Notes under the pieces: generated by a model
What the model was told of the DNA's origin: nothing
Seen by the model: the letters and a program-made list of their open reading frames with translations, nothing else
Database searches by the model: none
Origin: an uncultured Planctomycetaceae bacterium
GTDB lineage: Bacteria; Planctomycetota; Planctomycetia; Pirellulales; Pirellulaceae
Assembly (NCBI GenBank): GCA_937862885.1
Contig: CALMEE010000143.1
Coordinates: forward strand, 1-64,000
DNA length: 64,000 nt
Direction: 5' to 3'
Shown here: one piece after another, positions 37,983-47,326 of the stretch
How the letters are laid out: each line of letters starts with the position of its first letter
Numbering within the stretch: the first letter of the stretch is position 1
Program-made: the position numbers and the translations under genes

Positions 37983-38858
37983 ATGAGCATTCTAATTAAC
38001 AAAGAGACACGGGTTATCTGTCAAGGAATAACGGGAAGCGTCGGCGAGTTCCACACCCGCGGCTGTTTGGAATACGGAACCAACATGGTTGGCGGCGTCA
38101 CCCCTGGAAAAGGAGGGCAAAAGATTGCCGGCTTGCCGGTATTTGATACGGTAGAAGAGGCCGTGCAAGCCACTGGGGCGAACGCGACCATGATCTTCGT
38201 ACCGCCAGCGTTTGCCGCTGACGCGATCCTGGAAGCCATCGATGCCAAGTTGGATGTGATTGTGGCCGTCACTGAGGGAATTCCCGCGCTCGACATGGTT
38301 CGCGTCTATGAACGTGTAAGGTCCAGCAAGTCCGTGCTGATCGGCCCTAACTGCCCGGGAGTAATCACGGCTGACGAATGCAAAATCGGCATTATGCCAG
38401 GCTACATCCATAAGCGAGGCAAGGTTGGCATTATGAGCCGCAGCGGTACCTTGACCTACGAAGCCGTTTGGCAAACGTCGAATTTGGGACTGGGCCAGAC
38501 AACGTGTGTGGGTCTGGGGGGCGACCCCATTGTTGGCACATCGTTTATCGATGTGCTTGCCCGTTTCCAAGCCGATGATGAAACCGAAGCGATCTTGATG
38601 ATAGGGGAAATCGGTGGGACGGCGGAAGAAGAAGCTGCCGCGTTTGTCAAAGCCAACGTTACAAAGCCGGTAGCGGCCTTCATTGCTGGACGCACGGCAC
38701 CTCCCGGAAAGCGCATGGGGCACGCCGGCGCAATTATCTCGGGTGGTAAAGGCACAGCTGCGGAAAAAATCGCGGCTTTGGAGAGCGCGGGGATCGTCGT
38801 CGCATCCACGCCGGCTGAAATGGGTCAAGCCATGCAACAAGCGATCGCAGCCGCATAG
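37983..38858 (+). CDS. sucD: Succinyl-CoA ligase alpha subunit
   Basis: 291 residues from ATG 37983; the frame is open to 37932 but the conserved [18 protein letters not shown] begins here. CoA-binding Rossmann region with TPGKGGQK, then [21 protein letters not shown] and the active-site histidine in [12 protein letters not shown]. The enzyme becomes phosphorylated on that histidine. It follows sucC. A 55-base diverged copy of its own 38408-38462 segment lies 97 bases after its stop (see below). Confidence 0.97.
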   Translation: MSILINKETRVICQGITGSVGEFHTRGCLEYGTNMVGGVTPGKGGQKIAGLPVFDTVEEAVQATGANATMIFVPPAFAADAILEAIDAKLDVIVAVTEGIPALDMVRVYERVRSSKSVLIGPNCPGVITADECKIGIMPGYIHKRGKVGIMSRSGTLTYEAVWQTSNLGLGQTTCVGLGGDPIVGTSFIDVLARFQADDETEAILMIGEIGGTAEEEAAAFVKANVTKPVAAFIAGRTAPPGKRMGHAGAIISGGKGTAAEKIAALESAGIVVASTPAEMGQAMQQAIAAA

Positions 38859-38954
38859 TGATTGTCCCAGAAAAAGGTCCTTGTCCCGAGGTTTGGCTCG
38901 TATTTTTTGCGAGTCTTTCGTCCTTAAAGGAAAGGCACCTATAAAACTTTTTTT

Positions 38955-39009
38955 CCATAAGCGAGGCACCGCTGGCATCATGAGTCGCAGCGGCACGTTG
39001 ACCTATGAG
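38955..39009 (+). repeat. Diverged 55-base fragment of a sucD-like gene
   Basis: Translates as [18 protein letters not shown] and ends in TAA. It matches sucD 38408-38462 at 46 of 55 bases. Seven of the nine differences are at third codon positions, so it descends from another sucD under selection, not from a fresh copy of the present one. It is otherwise flanked by unrelated sequence; the surrounding 324-base gap 38859-39182 has nothing else I recognise. Confidence 0.7.
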
Positions 39010-39182
39010 TAACGGAGACAGGAATTTTTAGCGCACTGCGGGAACTGCGATCGTTCGAAGTGGAGTGGTTTAGAGCCTATCTGGGGCCGGGCAAAGCGGA
39101 GATCGAATCTCAGCGAACTAACTAGCCCAGAAATCAATCCCCCGCCCAAATTGCTTCAAGGAAATTGAGCACTGCCGGCCAT

Positions 39183-40553
39183 CTAAAATTCTTCGACCGA
39201 CACGCGACAGTCAATCCGTTCTTTAGAGATCAGCGCTGGCCAATAGCTGATGACTTCCGTCGCTTTGGGTCGGCCGCCAGCAAAGCCAGTGACTCCCGGT
39301 GGGCCGCTGGTGACCAGAGGCACAATCTCCATCCCCAAGCGATCTAACTTTTGCCGATCGTGCGAGCGGGCACCAATTCGCAATACGACCTCGGCAGGAT
39401 CGCTGGGTGGCGGCATGATCCCAGCATGGCAGACATTTGTGCCGACGATTTCTACAAACCGCTCGCTTTCGGCAAAGGCCGCTCCATCCAAGGCAGCTCG
39501 GGCGAACACGATATCGGCACACAAGCGAGCTTTTTCAACTGCATCTGGACCCGCGACCGTCAACTGACCGACAATCTTATAACCTTCCTGGAACGAGATC
39601 GAGACTTTATAAGTGTCGGTTGCGGGACGCCCCTTAATACCGGAAACCTCAACCCTCTGGTTACCGCCATCTTTCAGGCGGATTGTCGTGAAATCGGCAA
39701 TGCAGTCTGGAGTGATGTAAGACGCTGGGTCACCCATCTCGTAAACCAGTTGTGACGTCACCGTCTGGCAGTTGATCAAGCCACCGGTCCCCTCGTGTTT
39801 GGTGATACAAAACGTGCCGTCAGGCCGCGCTTCGACAATCGGGTAGCCGATGCGCGCCATATCGGGCACATCTTTCCAGCCGACGAAATTGCCGCCGCTG
39901 CATTGGGCGCCACACTCGACAATGTGGCCAGCGATCGTGGCGGCCGCGATCTTGTCAAAATCATCCAGGGACCAACCGAATTCATAAACCAGCGGTGCCA
40001 CAACGACTGAGGGATCGGTTGCTCGTCCCGTGATCACGATGTCTGCTCCTTGTTGGAGGGCTTCGACAATCGGCGCCGCGCCGATATAAACGTTCGCGCT
40101 TTGTACACGATCGAGGTACGGCTCAAGCAATTCACCATTATCCATGTTCTTGAACGTCTCCCCGGCGGAAATCAAAGCCGGCAGTTCGCTCAAAATATCA
40201 TCGCCCTCGACGATCCCGACTTTCACGCCGCGGATGTTCAGTGATCGGATGACTTTGGCGACAGCGGCTCGGCAGGCCTGTGGATTGACGCCACCTGCGT
40301 TGGCTACAATCTTGATCCCTTTCTTTTGGCATGTAGGTAGGACGCGTTCGATCATCCTCACAAAATCGGTGGCATACCCGGCCTGCGGATCGCGACTCTT
40401 GAGCTTTTGCATAATGCTCATCGTCACTTCGGCCAAATAATCCAACGTCAAGTAATCGAGGGGCCCTTCCTCAACCAATCGAATAGGTCCGAGAATGCTG
40501 TCTCCCCAAAACCCTTGGCCGTTTGCAACCAGTACTTTATCTTTTGTCGGCAT
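39183..40553 (-). CDS. AtuA/DUF1446 family protein (acyclic terpene utilisation type)
   Basis: 456 residues. The family pattern is clear: VLVANGQGFWGDS, IVANAGGVNPQACR, VYIGAAPIVEALQQGADIVITGRATDPSVV, and HIVECGAQCSGGNF. AtuA-like proteins belong to pathways degrading acyclic terpenoids or branched acyl-CoA; the biochemical step is not known for most members. It is divergent from an enoyl-CoA hydratase across 446 bases. This pairs well with acyl-CoA catabolism, but the carboxylase partners of the atu cluster are missing. Its ATG at 40553 opens the conserved part. Confidence 0.9.
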   Translation of the reverse strand: MPTKDKVLVANGQGFWGDSILGPIRLVEEGPLDYLTLDYLAEVTMSIMQKLKSRDPQAGYATDFVRMIERVLPTCQKKGIKIVANAGGVNPQACRAAVAKVIRSLNIRGVKVGIVEGDDILSELPALISAGETFKNMDNGELLEPYLDRVQSANVYIGAAPIVEALQQGADIVITGRATDPSVVVAPLVYEFGWSLDDFDKIAAATIAGHIVECGAQCSGGNFVGWKDVPDMARIGYPIVEARPDGTFCITKHEGTGGLINCQTVTSQLVYEMGDPASYITPDCIADFTTIRLKDGGNQRVEVSGIKGRPATDTYKVSISFQEGYKIVGQLTVAGPDAVEKARLCADIVFARAALDGAAFAESERFVEIVGTNVCHAGIMPPPSDPAEVVLRIGARSHDRQKLDRLGMEIVPLVTSGPPGVTGFAGGRPKATEVISYWPALISKERIDCRVSVEEF

Positions 40554-40999
40554 TGAATGAACTTACGGAAATGATGATTAGCCGGAAATTAGGTCAAAAG
40601 TTATACGCGGCGAATTGAAATGAGCCTACAAGATCAACTTGGCATCGATTCGAATTCGTTCGCCGATTCTAGCAGATTCCGCGCAAAATTCGAGGTGTGT
40701 CCAAACGCCGCGAGACACGGGGATAACATCCAAAGCGCTAATGTCCCCTGACAGATCCGGTCGCTCGATTTAAAATGCAAGGCCAATGAACGAATTCGCT
40801 TAGCCAGTGGAGTTTGCACCGTTGGATACCGAAATTGGACCTCGAAACGGAGTCGTTGCTTAGATAATCGATGGTTGGATCGGATAACAGGTCCCTTACG
40901 GTTTGCGTTGAGCAATACAGTTGTTATTGCTACAGGTTGGCGTAGTATCATTCACCGTTCGGCTGGTGAACCATGAACATTTTGCAATAAACCGGAAAC
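40554..40999. other. Divergent intergenic region between atuA-like and enoyl-CoA hydratase genes
   Basis: 446 bases. It must hold two outward promoters. A short open frame at 40634-40951 on the minus strand has no recognisable content. I could not pick out a shared operator. Confidence 0.35.
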
Positions 41000-41776
41000 A
41001 TGATTACATCAACTACTGAGAACGGAATTGGCCGGATCACCCTCAATCGACCTGACAAGCGGAATGCATTGACCCATGAATTGATCGAGCAATTGCAGGA
41101 GGCTGTGCAAGAGCAGGGCAGCGACCCGCAACTGCGTCTGCTGATATTCCAGGCGACGGGCAAAGTCTTTTGTGCAGGAATGGATCTCGGCGAAATGCAG
41201 CAGCGCGCCTGTTCGCCCCATGCTGAGCAGGAATGGATGGAAGATTCAAAAGTCTATTGCAATCTGTTGACGAAGATTTTCACGTTGCCGGTGCCGACCG
41301 TGGCCGCAATTCAAGGGCCCGTGTTGGCGGGTGGCATGGGATTTGTTTTAGCCTGCGATTTCATGGTGAGTGTTGAATCAGCGTTTTTTGCATTGCCAGA
41401 GCCGCTGCGCGGTATTACTGCGGCTATCGTTACGCCGCTGTTGATTCATCGCGTTGGCGCAGGAACGGCCAGCCACTGGCTACTCTCGGGTGAGCAGGTC
41501 TCACCGCAAAGAGCCATGCAAGTTGGTCTTGTGCATGATGTGGTTCCCGATGAGTTGTTGGAGCGCCGTATCGACATGTTGGCCAAAAGCATTTTGACGG
41601 GTTCACCGCGAGCCTTGGCAATCACGAAACAGCATGTGTTGGATTGCTCGCCCAGCCCGGTGGTCTCCCAATTGCGCGATTCGGTTCAGGTATCGGCCGT
41701 GGCGCGCGGGACAGATGATGCACGGGAAGGCTTGGCCGCCTTTTTGGAAAAGCGCAAGCCGCACTGGCAACGTTGA
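41000..41776 (+). CDS. Enoyl-CoA hydratase/isomerase family protein
   Basis: 258 residues. Crotonase fold: GIGRITLNRPDKRNAL, FCAGMDLGEMQ, IQGPVLAGGMGFVLACDF (oxyanion hole) and LPEPLRGI with a conserved glutamate. It would hydrate an enoyl-CoA, most likely branched or aromatic. The C-terminal alpha-helix pair is present. It is divergent from the AtuA-like gene and convergent with the cyclase gene (67 bases). Which substrate is not clear; LiuC/AtuE-like methylglutaconyl-CoA hydratase is a plausible comparison because of the AtuA neighbour. Confidence 0.9.
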   Translation: MITSTTENGIGRITLNRPDKRNALTHELIEQLQEAVQEQGSDPQLRLLIFQATGKVFCAGMDLGEMQQRACSPHAEQEWMEDSKVYCNLLTKIFTLPVPTVAAIQGPVLAGGMGFVLACDFMVSVESAFFALPEPLRGITAAIVTPLLIHRVGAGTASHWLLSGEQVSPQRAMQVGLVHDVVPDELLERRIDMLAKSILTGSPRALAITKQHVLDCSPSPVVSQLRDSVQVSAVARGTDDAREGLAAFLEKRKPHWQR

Positions 41777-41843
41777 GCGCGCATGCGAATCAGCACGTCG
41801 CAACTTCACGATTCAGCGCGGGAAACATCGTTGCCGCCGCTGG

Positions 41844-43643
41844 CTACTTGCGTTCAATTTCGATGATGCCGTTCCATTTGACGGGGGGCGTACGGTGGTG
41901 CTGGGCGATATAAACGGTGAGCAGATCTTTCGCCTGGTCGCTGGCGGGAACCTGATGCAATAGTTCGAACGCTTCGTTCCAGTTTCCTTCCAAAAACAGA
42001 TCCAATGCCCTTTCATAGGCGTCGATTTGCTTCTGGGACAAGCTATCTTTAGCCGTGGCGTCCATCAGTTGGCAGACCATGAAAGTATTCTTCATCCCAA
42101 ATGGTTGAATTCTGGCCAAACGCCGTATCAAAATATCCGAGTCGTGAGGCAGCTGTTGTTTAAGGCGTGTGCTTGTGGCCTCATCGATGAGAATCGAAGC
42201 TTTGAGCTGCCGTGTCATCGTCTCCAAACGAGCGGCTAAGTTCACGACCGGCCCAAAAGCCGTCACCTTGACTTGATCGGCTGTTCCAATTCGGCCAGCG
42301 ACGGCGCGACCCGTGGCAATCCCCATACCGAACTGAAAGTCGCGCAGCGGATGTTCTTGTCGTTGAGCGAGTTCGCGAAATTCACGTTGAATCCGCATTG
42401 CCGCCGTGCAAGCCTTGAGTACCGATAAAGGTTGTGTCAGCGGCCACCCCCAAAAACCCATGGCAGAATCTCCATGAAAATCGCCGACGACTCCCCCGAA
42501 TTCGAGGATCTGTCGGGTAGTAACCCCCAAGGCTTGGCTCACGCGGTCCAACAACTCGTAGAGTTGATCAGACATTTGCTCCGAAGTTAAAGAGAAACCG
42601 CGCAGATCGCAGAACAGCACGGACACATCGCATTCGCGCGGCCGCAAAACGTCATCTGGATCGACATTGGCAATGGCCTCGAGCACAACCGGTGAAAAAA
42701 ACGAACGCAAACTGGCCTGGCGTTGTTCCAACCTCCGCAACAACAGGAGATTACCCAAGGTGGCAGCAACTAGTTCGCTGAACTTCATGTCATCCTTCAG
42801 GTCTTCCGTGTGAAAGGGAGTCTCTGACTCTGAGTTGCGTTTGGAGTCGCCGGCCACATACAGTGCGCGGGGGGGCTTCACCTCCTTGCTTAGAGGAACG
42901 ACGAAAGCCCAATTTCCTTCGCTTTGCAGCGTGAAGTCTCTGGAGGATGGCGACGCGGATTCCGATTCGCTGTCAGCTTGTGCATCCCACACGTGCAGCG
43001 TCGTTTCCCCACACTCAATCGCTTCACGAATTAGGGACATGCTGGGGAGAAAATCGCCTCCGCTTAGTAGGCGTCGATCCCAATGCAGAACGTTGACGGT
43101 TGGGTCAGTCCCTTGATTCGTCATCTCGACAATTGCGACCGTCGACGCACGCCGTATGCCGGTAAGCAGCACGGTTGTCAAGCGCACGAGCAAATCGACT
43201 TCGTTGATGGCCCGCGCCACGATATCAGGCAACTGATTCAACATCGCCACGCGGTGATCGGCGTCCCGGTAACGAAGCTCGCGCAGGTGCTCCCGCTTGA
43301 ACGATTGTTGTTTAACGGGTTTGCGATTCTTGATCGAGACAAAAGCGCGCTCAGCAACCAGTGTGAACTTCGTGTTGCCGATCACGAAATGTTCGCCCGG
43401 AGAAACCCAAAATGAATCGAGGCGATTCCCGCGGTAGAACACCGGGTTCACAGACTCAGGGATGCGATCGACTTTAAGCCGCCCGTCGCGCAAGCGGATG
43501 CGAGCATGCTGGCGAGAAATTCGCTCATCCCAGGGAATGGAAAAGCCAACGCATTCCCGCCCCAAGATTACCAATTCATCATCGCTCAGCTGACGCCGCC
43601 AGCGATCATCCGACTTTTCCCCTTGTGCAATCAGGTCTGCCAT
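41844..43643 (-). CDS. FHA-GAF-class III nucleotidyl cyclase
   Basis: 599 residues. An FHA domain at about 20-105 has the phosphothreonine-binding core ISRQHARIRL. A GAF-like sensor region (about 130-310) follows, with LLTGIRRASTVAIVEM and FVVPLSKEVKPPRALYV. The class III cyclase domain (about 340-510) has VLFCDLRGFSLTS and GDFHGDSAMGFWG for the two metal aspartates, and FGPVVNLAARLE for the transition-state Asn/Arg pair. It should make cyclic AMP (or GMP) in response to a phosphorylated partner and a GAF ligand. A short TPR-like C-terminus follows. It is cytoplasmic. Partner unknown. Confidence 0.92.
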   Translation of the reverse strand: MADLIAQGEKSDDRWRRQLSDDELVILGRECVGFSIPWDERISRQHARIRLRDGRLKVDRIPESVNPVFYRGNRLDSFWVSPGEHFVIGNTKFTLVAERAFVSIKNRKPVKQQSFKREHLRELRYRDADHRVAMLNQLPDIVARAINEVDLLVRLTTVLLTGIRRASTVAIVEMTNQGTDPTVNVLHWDRRLLSGGDFLPSMSLIREAIECGETTLHVWDAQADSESESASPSSRDFTLQSEGNWAFVVPLSKEVKPPRALYVAGDSKRNSESETPFHTEDLKDDMKFSELVAATLGNLLLLRRLEQRQASLRSFFSPVVLEAIANVDPDDVLRPRECDVSVLFCDLRGFSLTSEQMSDQLYELLDRVSQALGVTTRQILEFGGVVGDFHGDSAMGFWGWPLTQPLSVLKACTAAMRIQREFRELAQRQEHPLRDFQFGMGIATGRAVAGRIGTADQVKVTAFGPVVNLAARLETMTRQLKASILIDEATSTRLKQQLPHDSDILIRRLARIQPFGMKNTFMVCQLMDATAKDSLSQKQIDAYERALDLFLEGNWNEAFELLHQVPASDQAKDLLTVYIAQHHRTPPVKWNGIIEIERK

Positions 43644-43754
43644 GCCCTCAGTGTACGCCGTGCCCGAAAATTGTCCAGCGAAGAGCGAGCGGAGTTGTTA
43701 TCCAATTAGAGGATTCATCTACTCAGCCATGCCTGATGAAGTCACTGGCAATCA

Positions 43755-45173
43755 TCAATGAGCGACTGCCTTTTTAGGTTTGTAGATTTCGGTTGCAGTC
43801 CCGAAGTAAACTTCAGCGGCATTCATCAACGTTTCGCTCAGCGTCGGATGAGCGTGTACTGACTCGGAAATGTCGCGAACTTCGCAACTCATTTCGATGG
43901 CCAAGACCGCTTCGGCAATCAATTCGCCAGCACCCGGTCCAACGATGCCGCACCCAATGACGCAATCGGTTTCTGGGTCGATGATCCATTTCGTGAGACC
44001 ATCCGTGCGGCCGAGGGCTTGTGCGCGGCCACTGGCGGCCCAAGGGTAGACAGCAACTTCGACTTGTCTCCCCTCCGCCTTCGCCTGTTCTTCGGTGATA
44101 CCCGCCCAAGCGATTTCGGGGTCCGTGAATACGACAGCTGGTATTGCGCGCTTATCAAACACGACGTTTTTCCCCGCGATGGTTTCGACGGCAATTCGCC
44201 CCTCATGAGTGGCCTTGTGCGCCAGCATCGGCTCGCCGGCGGCATCACCAATCACAAAAATATTGGGATCATCCGTGCGTAGTTGGTCGTCGTGTTTGAT
44301 GAAGCCGCGTTGATCGAGTTGGCACTTGGTGTTTTCCAAACCTAAGTGATCCGTGCGCGGACGACGTCCGACTGAAACAAGCACCTTGTCATAAAGTTCG
44401 GTGCCGAATTTGCCTGGACCTTCAAAAGCAACCTCGACTTTCCCCCCCTTCATGCCGATGGAACCGACTTTAGTATTCAAATAGATGCGATCTTCGAACA
44501 ATGTCTTGAGGCGTTTTGCCAAAGGCTTGACAAGATCGCGGTCGGCACCCATCAACAGCCCTTCCATCAACTCGACTACGCTGACCTTCGATCCGAGTTG
44601 AGCGTAGACCGTTCCCATTTCCAAACCAATGTAACCGCCACCGATGACCAACATGGTTTCCGGGATTTGTTTCAGTTCCAAAGCGCCGGTTGAATCGACG
44701 ACTTGATCGTTGCCTAGATCAAACGCGGCAGGCATGGCGGGAACGCTGCCAGTCGCGATGATGCAATGGTCGAAGCTAAGTTGCGTGGCATTTTCTCCCT
44801 GAATGTCGAGCGTGGAAGAATTCAGAAACTTGGCATGCCCCTTGATGATATTGACGTTACGGCGTTTGGCCAGCTGTCCTAAGCCGCCGGATAAAGTCGA
44901 AATCACTTTGTCCTTTCGCGCTCGCAACTGATCAATCGAGATAGAGGGATTCCCGTAGTTAATTCCCCAATCCGCTCCGAGTTCATCGACTTCGGACATG
45001 ACTTTTGCCACGTGCAGCAGAGCTTTGGAGGGGATGCAACCGCGTAGCAAACATGTTCCACCGAGTCGGCTTTCCGCCTCGACCAGCGTCACTTCGATAC
45101 CTTCGTCCGCCGCCAAAAAAGCGGCCGCATAGCCACCTGGACCTCCGCCAATTACCACAAGTCTTGAATGCAT
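43755..45173 (-). CDS. lpdA: Dihydrolipoyl dehydrogenase (E3)
   Basis: 472 residues. FAD site VVIGGGPGGYAAAFLAADEG, redox disulfide GGTCLLRGCIPSKALLHVA, NAD site MLVIGGGYIGLEMG, and the C-terminal HAHPTLSETLMNA that holds the catalytic histidine. It reoxidises lipoyl groups of pyruvate and 2-oxoglutarate dehydrogenases and of the glycine cleavage system. It is upstream of nothing related; the rpsD gene precedes it on the same strand with a 132-base gap. The E1 and E2 partners are not in the window. Confidence 0.96.
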   Translation of the reverse strand: MHSRLVVIGGGPGGYAAAFLAADEGIEVTLVEAESRLGGTCLLRGCIPSKALLHVAKVMSEVDELGADWGINYGNPSISIDQLRARKDKVISTLSGGLGQLAKRRNVNIIKGHAKFLNSSTLDIQGENATQLSFDHCIIATGSVPAMPAAFDLGNDQVVDSTGALELKQIPETMLVIGGGYIGLEMGTVYAQLGSKVSVVELMEGLLMGADRDLVKPLAKRLKTLFEDRIYLNTKVGSIGMKGGKVEVAFEGPGKFGTELYDKVLVSVGRRPRTDHLGLENTKCQLDQRGFIKHDDQLRTDDPNIFVIGDAAGEPMLAHKATHEGRIAVETIAGKNVVFDKRAIPAVVFTDPEIAWAGITEEQAKAEGRQVEVAVYPWAASGRAQALGRTDGLTKWIIDPETDCVIGCGIVGPGAGELIAEAVLAIEMSCEVRDISESVHAHPTLSETLMNAAEVYFGTATEIYKPKKAVAH

Positions 45174-45305
45174 GCTCGTTTCACCTACTGAACAAGGGTC
45201 TTAATACGTTACTACCGGCGCGCAATACCACCTCGAAATTGGGTGTGGATCGTGTACCAGCGCGGTCAGAACCAGACGCAGAACCGCTGCAAATAATCAA
45301 GCTGA

Positions 45306-45920
45306 CTAGCGGGACATAAACTCGACGACGATGTTGACGTCCACCGGTAAGCTGATATCGGATGCACTCGGCTTGCCATGAACGGTCGCCGAAATCGTCT
45401 CATTGTCGAAAGATACCCATTCAATGCCTCGGCCTTCAACTCCCATCGCCTCGATGCCTTGATACAGGTTTCGCAGGTTGGGACGGTTGCGTAAAGTAAT
45501 CACATCGCCGGGGCGAAGTTGGTATGAAGGACGGTCGACCTTGACTCCGTTCACTTGAAAATGTCCATGCGCGACGCCTTGTCGTGCCTGAGGCCGCGAT
45601 TTCGCTAACCCCACGCGACGTACGACGTTATCCAAGCGCTGTTCGCACATCAACAACAAATTCTCCCCCGTGTTTCCTTTCATGCGAGAAGCTTTATCGA
45701 AGTAACGTCGAAGTTGCTTTTCGCCCAGACCGTAATAATGTTTGATCTTTTGTTTTTCCATCAAAGCAATTCCGTAGTTCGAACTACGTCGACCTCGGGT
45801 ATGCATTCCAGGAGGTTGATTGCCACGACGTTCCATCGCCTTCGCCGCGCCGTTGTTCTCGTAAATCAGGGTCCCCAGGCGACGGTTAATCCGACCTTTT
45901 GCTCCAGTGTATCGTGCCAT
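45306..45920 (-). CDS. rpsD: 30S ribosomal protein S4
   Basis: 204 residues. Opens with MARYTGAKGRINRRLG; zinc-less type (no N-terminal CxxC). The S4 RNA-binding domain (LDNVVRRVGLAKSRPQARQGVAHGHFQVNG) is intact. It nucleates 16S rRNA folding. In most bacteria rpsD is near rpoA; here it stands alone. No S4-binding leader could be recognised in the 5' region. Confidence 0.97.
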   Translation of the reverse strand: MARYTGAKGRINRRLGTLIYENNGAAKAMERRGNQPPGMHTRGRRSSNYGIALMEKQKIKHYYGLGEKQLRRYFDKASRMKGNTGENLLLMCEQRLDNVVRRVGLAKSRPQARQGVAHGHFQVNGVKVDRPSYQLRPGDVITLRNRPNLRNLYQGIEAMGVEGRGIEWVSFDNETISATVHGKPSASDISLPVDVNIVVEFMSR

Positions 45921-46759
45921 TAGTTATCTATACTGTGTTCAAAAATATTTCAAAAATGGGTGATTGAAAACGGTATCGATCGACAATTGTGGCCTTGTCG
46001 GCCGAGTAGATACCGTGATTGATGACGCATTCCCGTCAAACAAAAAGGCCCATCAAACAAACGAGGTTGAGCGTTGCAGAGGGGGCCAAGCAATGCGAAT
46101 TTGTCGCTATTTGGACCCTCGATGATGACGAATTGAGTGCATTTCGACAAGGGGCAATTCAGAATTTCTCGCTGATTTAGCCGCAAACGAATGCAAAGAA
46201 CGCACGTTCGCTGTTAACATTTTACGTTTGGGACGCACTTTTGAGTTGCGATACCCAGTAATTCTGGATTACGGGGGCCATCGTCCACACAACGCGGGAA
46301 AGGGGTGGCTTTGAGCAGGTCGATTTGGGCTGGTCAAACTTACGCCGTACGTGCAAGCTGGCAATGGGCCGCTCGAAGGTCATTTTTGTGGTAATGATGT
46401 TCCACTTCATTCCGACTGAGCCTTTACCAAATTTAAAGATTTGGGTTGGTTGAAACCGGAGAACTCGCGCTCCTCCGCCAGAGTCCACAGCAGAGCCAGC
46501 GCAAGCCTTCCGGTTCAATTCAGAATCGGTTGATTGGGAAACCACTGACCGAGTCGCCAGCTTGTAGTTCCTTCGTTGTAGGACAGCAGTCAAACACACA
46601 TCAATGACGTACCGGATCGGACGCGTCTCTCCATTCCCGCTTCTCCCACTTTGAGCGGTTTGGATTTTAGTGACGCCATCGGCGAGCGCATGCAGCGACT
46701 GTTGCAGAAGCGTGCCGATCCGCTTGCTTCAGTCCAACGACTAGCGGGTAGTACAGTCG
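45921..46759. other. Gene-poor stretch between rpsD and a small lipoprotein gene
   Basis: 839 bases. A minus-strand frame at 46222-46599 (125 codons) is open but its translation matches nothing I know and it has no credible start region. The stretch holds the rpsD promoter. I see no tRNA or repeat. Confidence 0.35.
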
Positions 46760-46936
46760 TCAGTCGATTACTTTCGTGCGACGTCCATGGGCATCCGACT
46801 CATCGTCATCGTCGCCGATCAGTGTGTTGTCAGGATTGACTTGCATTTCGAATTCAGGCTTGGGACTGCAACCGGGTGTCACGCACAACCCGACGAATGA
46901 TAAGAACAGCGCGCAGGACAACAGAAGCGATTTCAT
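46760..46936 (-). CDS. Small lipoprotein of unknown function
   Basis: 58 residues from ATG 46936. A short basic start and LLLSCALFLSFVGLCVTPGC give a lipoprotein signal with lipobox VTPGC. The mature part is about 35 residues, acidic (GDDDDES), with no domain. Small lipoproteins of this type are common in Pirellulales. The ORF upstream in the same frame is RAYT debris, so this Met is the real start. It could be a decoy of the longer frame, but the signal sequence is convincing. Role unknown. Confidence 0.6.
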   Translation of the reverse strand: MKSLLLSCALFLSFVGLCVTPGCSPKPEFEMQVNPDNTLIGDDDDESDAHGRRTKVID

Positions 46937-47049
46937 AAAATGCCTTTCCGAAAATGGGAAATCAAAAAACGAGAATACTCGCTCAATGCGAGCAACGGAG
47001 GTTAGACGTTCGCTTCCGAAATTTAGTTCTGCCAAAAAAACTGGGGCAG

Positions 47050-47291
47050 GTACAGTTTGTCGCTTCTTTGGCCTGGCAGGCTGGCGGAGCGTTGCCTGCA
47101 AGCCCAGTATTTTGGCCGTTGCTTCGTTCCACTGGGAGCTGCCGTGGGTGTTCCGCGCAATACACTGCGCCGCAAGTAGGCTCGAACGCCCAGCAAACTT
47201 GATTGTTGAAAAACAATTGGTTCTTACCGGTACCCCGATTGAGAACATGGAACGCCATGCCTCCCGGCGCGACTCGTGTGGTTCTAGGCAT
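47050..47291 (-). pseudogene. Internally deleted REP-associated tyrosine transposase (RAYT) remnant
   Basis: From ATG 47291 the sequence reads MPRTTRVAPGGMAFHVLNRG, then LFFNNQVCWAFE: the N-terminus of Y1/RAYT transposases. From about 47152 another frame encodes SSQWNEATAKILGLQATLRQ and PARPKKRQ, the family's usual end. The middle, including the HUH motif and catalytic tyrosine, is missing. Non-functional. It sits just upstream of the lipoprotein gene and just past the hemW stop. Confidence 0.75.
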
Positions 47292-47326
47292 CCAGTACTT
47301 CTGAGAAATTTTGCCGACCTTGCCAA

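Noticed and set aside
37992-38996. 334-codon minus-strand frame opposite sucD
   Set aside because: It is antisense to an unmistakable sucD, has no recognisable motif, and reflects codon bias of the real gene.
46222-46599. 125-codon minus-strand frame between rpsD and the small lipoprotein
   Set aside because: No start context, no recognisable family, and composition unlike neighbouring genes; kept only as part of a gene-poor stretch.
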